The translations under genes and the position numbers were made by a program. A model generated the notes under the pieces. That model was not told the origin of the DNA, made no database searches, and saw only the letters and a program-made list of their open reading frames with translations. Of a DNA stretch of 64,000 nucleotides, positions 61,780-64,000 are shown one piece after another (the first letter of the stretch is position 1; each line of letters opens with the position of its first letter). Source of the DNA: Diospyros lotus. Taxonomy: Eukaryota; Streptophyta; Magnoliopsida; Ericales; Ebenaceae. The DNA lies in assembly GCF_014633365.1 (NCBI RefSeq), contig NC_068338.1:50913716-50977715 (forward strand). Direction: 5' to 3'.

Positions 61780-64000
61780 TGTAACGCCCCGTTTTCCCAC
61801 AACGAGCGTTAACTCGAGATTTCGAAAATATTATTTTTTTTTTCAACATCGAACACACAACATAAGTCTTTCAATACATATACCTTCATCATAATCATTT
61901 TCCGTCAATCCCGATCGTACCTTCTTAGCATATCAAAATTTAATAATAAACTAAGACAGGTATCAACAATCACATCAGCGGAAGCAAGATCAAAACCTCA
62001 ATGATATATAACTGACAATTCCTTTACAATAACCAAATCGATGTTTCACATGAAAATATCAAAATATTACATAACCTCTGAACATCGTAATCATGGACAA
62101 AACCTACGAAAACTAAACATAGTCACTACATTTCGATGATATTCTTTCCCTTGGCGCCACTGCTTTCACCTAGAACGTTTGAATATTCCAAGGACATAGT
62201 CCAAATTAGATGCTGAATCATCTAAGTGAGAGTTTAAAAACGTTTTCATGCAGATATGAAAAATCATATACAAAATCGATAAATCCCGACATGCACCAGC
62301 CTAAGAGAATCCCACATAGCACTTAACCCTAATCGAGGAAAATGCAGTCTCTCTAAAAGCGACACGACCACTTCGGCTCATTGGCAAAACAATCATGCTT
62401 AAGAGGGACAACCTCGACATATGAACCCGGGAATCACCCCATTGTCATTGTTAGGCTTTACGCTCCAACTCAAAAGCATTCCAAAACCCAACGCAACCCT
62501 AGCCCCAAGAGTGTCACACCAGCACTATCCTCGGAATCGACGTCACCTCGGCATTAATGCTATTGCTCAAAGGAACCTGGGGTGGTGTCCACTCGCAGCC
62601 CCGCCACTTGAGCCAACAACCAGGGTGGTGTCCACTCTCAGCCCCGCCACTTGGGTCCCGTGAGGTGAAGTCCGTCTCAGCCCCGTCCCAAGTGGGTCAC
62701 CTAGCATTAATCCTAGGTACGCATCCCGAGTGCTGTCACTCTGGCCTACGTCACAAGTTACCAACCCACGTCCCACATGGACGACACAAAACAAGCCAAC
62801 GCCGAAAAATCATAACATGCATAAAATCAACATCTCAATGTATGCACTTTATCGTACGAAATTCAATGCATGTGTAAATAATTGTTTGGACAACCATAAT
62901 AAACCAAGCCATAGGGATGAACATTCCCAGTAAACCATTCACATGTCGCTTAAAATCCTTTTCGGGTAGAACCACTCACAAGTCAAAACAAAGTTGGGGG
63001 CGAACACTCACCTTTAGGCGTAATTCGAATTCTTCTTGAAAAGCCTCAATTTGCGTGCCTTCTTCGAACTTCGCACGAGTCACTTCGTCTCAAGCCTCAA
63101 GGCACTCTAATCATCACATTTATCCAACAATTATAATTTTCCTTAATTTTCTCACAATTTTCCTATTTTTCTCCCATTTTCTTCTATAAGAATCCAAAAT
63201 AAATATCTACACGACTATTTTCTCAAATATTTTTACATAATAATTCATAATTTAATTTTCTTAAAATAAATAAAAAAATTTCGAAATTACCTGAAGTCTC
63301 ACGCGCCCTCACTCGCGGGCACGTGGCTGACTGGCTTGAACTAGCGCGTGGCAGTCACGCGCGGGTCATCTTCTACCTTGAGCCAGTCGCCGGCGGTTGC
63401 TCCGATCGCCTCGAAACCGGTACCCCCCGAAAGCCCTTGAGAAGTCGATCCTATCCCCACCAAAATCAGGCCGAAAGGCCACCGGAAAGTGGCCCAAATG
63501 GCCGGTTGCAGGCGGCGGAAGGCGGACCGCCTCAAACCCTCGGCCGAGTTCGAAACCCCCTCAAACCTACTCCAAAACGCCTCAAATCGATTCCAAAATG
63601 ATCCTTGACTCCTAGAGACCAAAAGCCCTCTATCAAAGCTCCAAAAATCGTTCAAAAATGAGCTCGATTTGGTGCCTCCTTCTCGACCAAACCCTTGGCT
63701 ATTTATAGCCAAAATCCGCCCCCACGTGGCCGATCTCCGGCCAAGCCTTCTTCCCCACGCCTCCTAGGCCACTCCCTGAAGACCCTAGGCTGCCCAAATC
63801 GCCGGATTTCCCGGCCACAAATCGCGGCCAAATCTGTCCAACCATGGCAGATTTTCGAAAATTACAGTTTGGCCCCCTTCGAATTTCCTTTTGCATTTTG
63901 ACCCTTAACCTCAAGCCCTTGATCTTTCTAACACCCTCACTAAAACCCCCAAGATTAGTACTTCTCATTTCTCCCTTGAAACTTTCAAAAATTTACCGTT
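61780..64000. mobile_element. Start of a large LTR (retrotransposon running out of the window)
   Basis: The sequence changes abruptly from AT-rich to mixed composition at TGTAACGCCCCGTTTTCCCAC (61780). Starts of the form TGTAAC(A/G)CCCC are typical of long LTRs of plant Ty3/Gypsy chromoviruses of the Tekay/Del type. The remaining 2.2 kb encode no retroelement domain, consistent with being within one long LTR. Short G/C-rich open frames near 63323-63968 appear on both strands and are not called. The orientation is taken from the TG start, assuming plus; the second LTR and target duplication would lie beyond 64000. Confidence 0.5.
62581..62701. repeat. Three tandem ~43-bp units
   Basis: GGTGGTGTCCACTC.CAGCCCC starts at 62581 and 62624 (period 43), and a diverged third copy GGTGAAGTCCGTCTCAGCCCC starts at 62664. 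Each is followed by a CGCCACTTG/CCAAGTGGG-type end. They lie inside the LTR-like region. Confidence 0.75.

Noticed and set aside
1..64000. CRISPR arrays, operons, prophage or other bacterial features
   Set aside because: The sequence is plant nuclear DNA with introns and plant transposons; the regular repeats seen are microsatellites or tandem duplications without spacer structure.
1..64000. tRNA, rRNA or known microRNA genes
   Set aside because: None was seen by eye on either strand; only the tRNA-derived SINE shows Pol III-type boxes. A tRNAscan and miRNA search would be needed to exclude weak ones.

Overview
This window is nuclear DNA from a flowering plant, almost certainly a eudicot. 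It holds intron-rich plant genes with GT-AG introns, AT-rich intergenic DNA, many microsatellites and several classes of plant transposable element. No species can be named from the sequence. Exon boundaries were placed by hand from splice sites, reading phase and resemblance to remembered families; no alignment was run.

Layout. Bases 1-18423 (+) are the 3' part of CPSF160, the large subunit of the mRNA 3'-end cleavage and polyadenylation factor. Six exons encode the last ~404 residues. The final intron is about 13.75 kb and is full of transposons: a 5'-truncated RTE-type LINE with 17-bp target duplications, an LTR-like antisense stretch, a decayed Copia element lacking its reverse transcriptase, and a 3.3-kb non-autonomous LTR retrotransposon. 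That last element has two 349-bp LTRs, two copies of a Gag domain, and a captured fragment of an IRE-type AGC protein kinase. An Au-type SINE sits in an earlier intron. Bases 18424-28394 hold a 3'-flanking triple tandem repeat and then about 9.7 kb without a recognisable gene. A two-exon DUF3475/DUF668 (PSI-like) gene follows at 28395-29872 (+). A 1.6-kb candidate non-autonomous Helitron (32655-34254) precedes a WEEKPG-motif (DUF688-like) gene at 34633-35607 (+). A four-exon ACS12-type aminotransferase lies at 36147-39006 (-). A GC-armed hAT-type element at 39380-40142 lies in the next gap. A 14-exon TPX2-like microtubule protein gene at 43154-49720 (+) converges on the receptor kinase gene ERL1 (51063-58073, -), which keeps the one-LRR-per-72-bp-exon layout. 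A possible two-exon unrecognised gene lies upstream of ERL1 (58679-59736, -). The last 2.2 kb look like the start of a large LTR.

The genes are not an operon-like system; each has its own housekeeping or developmental role (mRNA 3' processing, growth, amino-acid transamination, spindle and microtubules, stomatal and organ patterning). Their order is informative. From memory, CPSF160, a DUF668 gene, a proline-rich-type gene and ACS12 are consecutive at At5g51660-At5g51690, and ERL1 and a TPX2-like gene are adjacent at At5g62230-At5g62240. Here the two blocks are joined.
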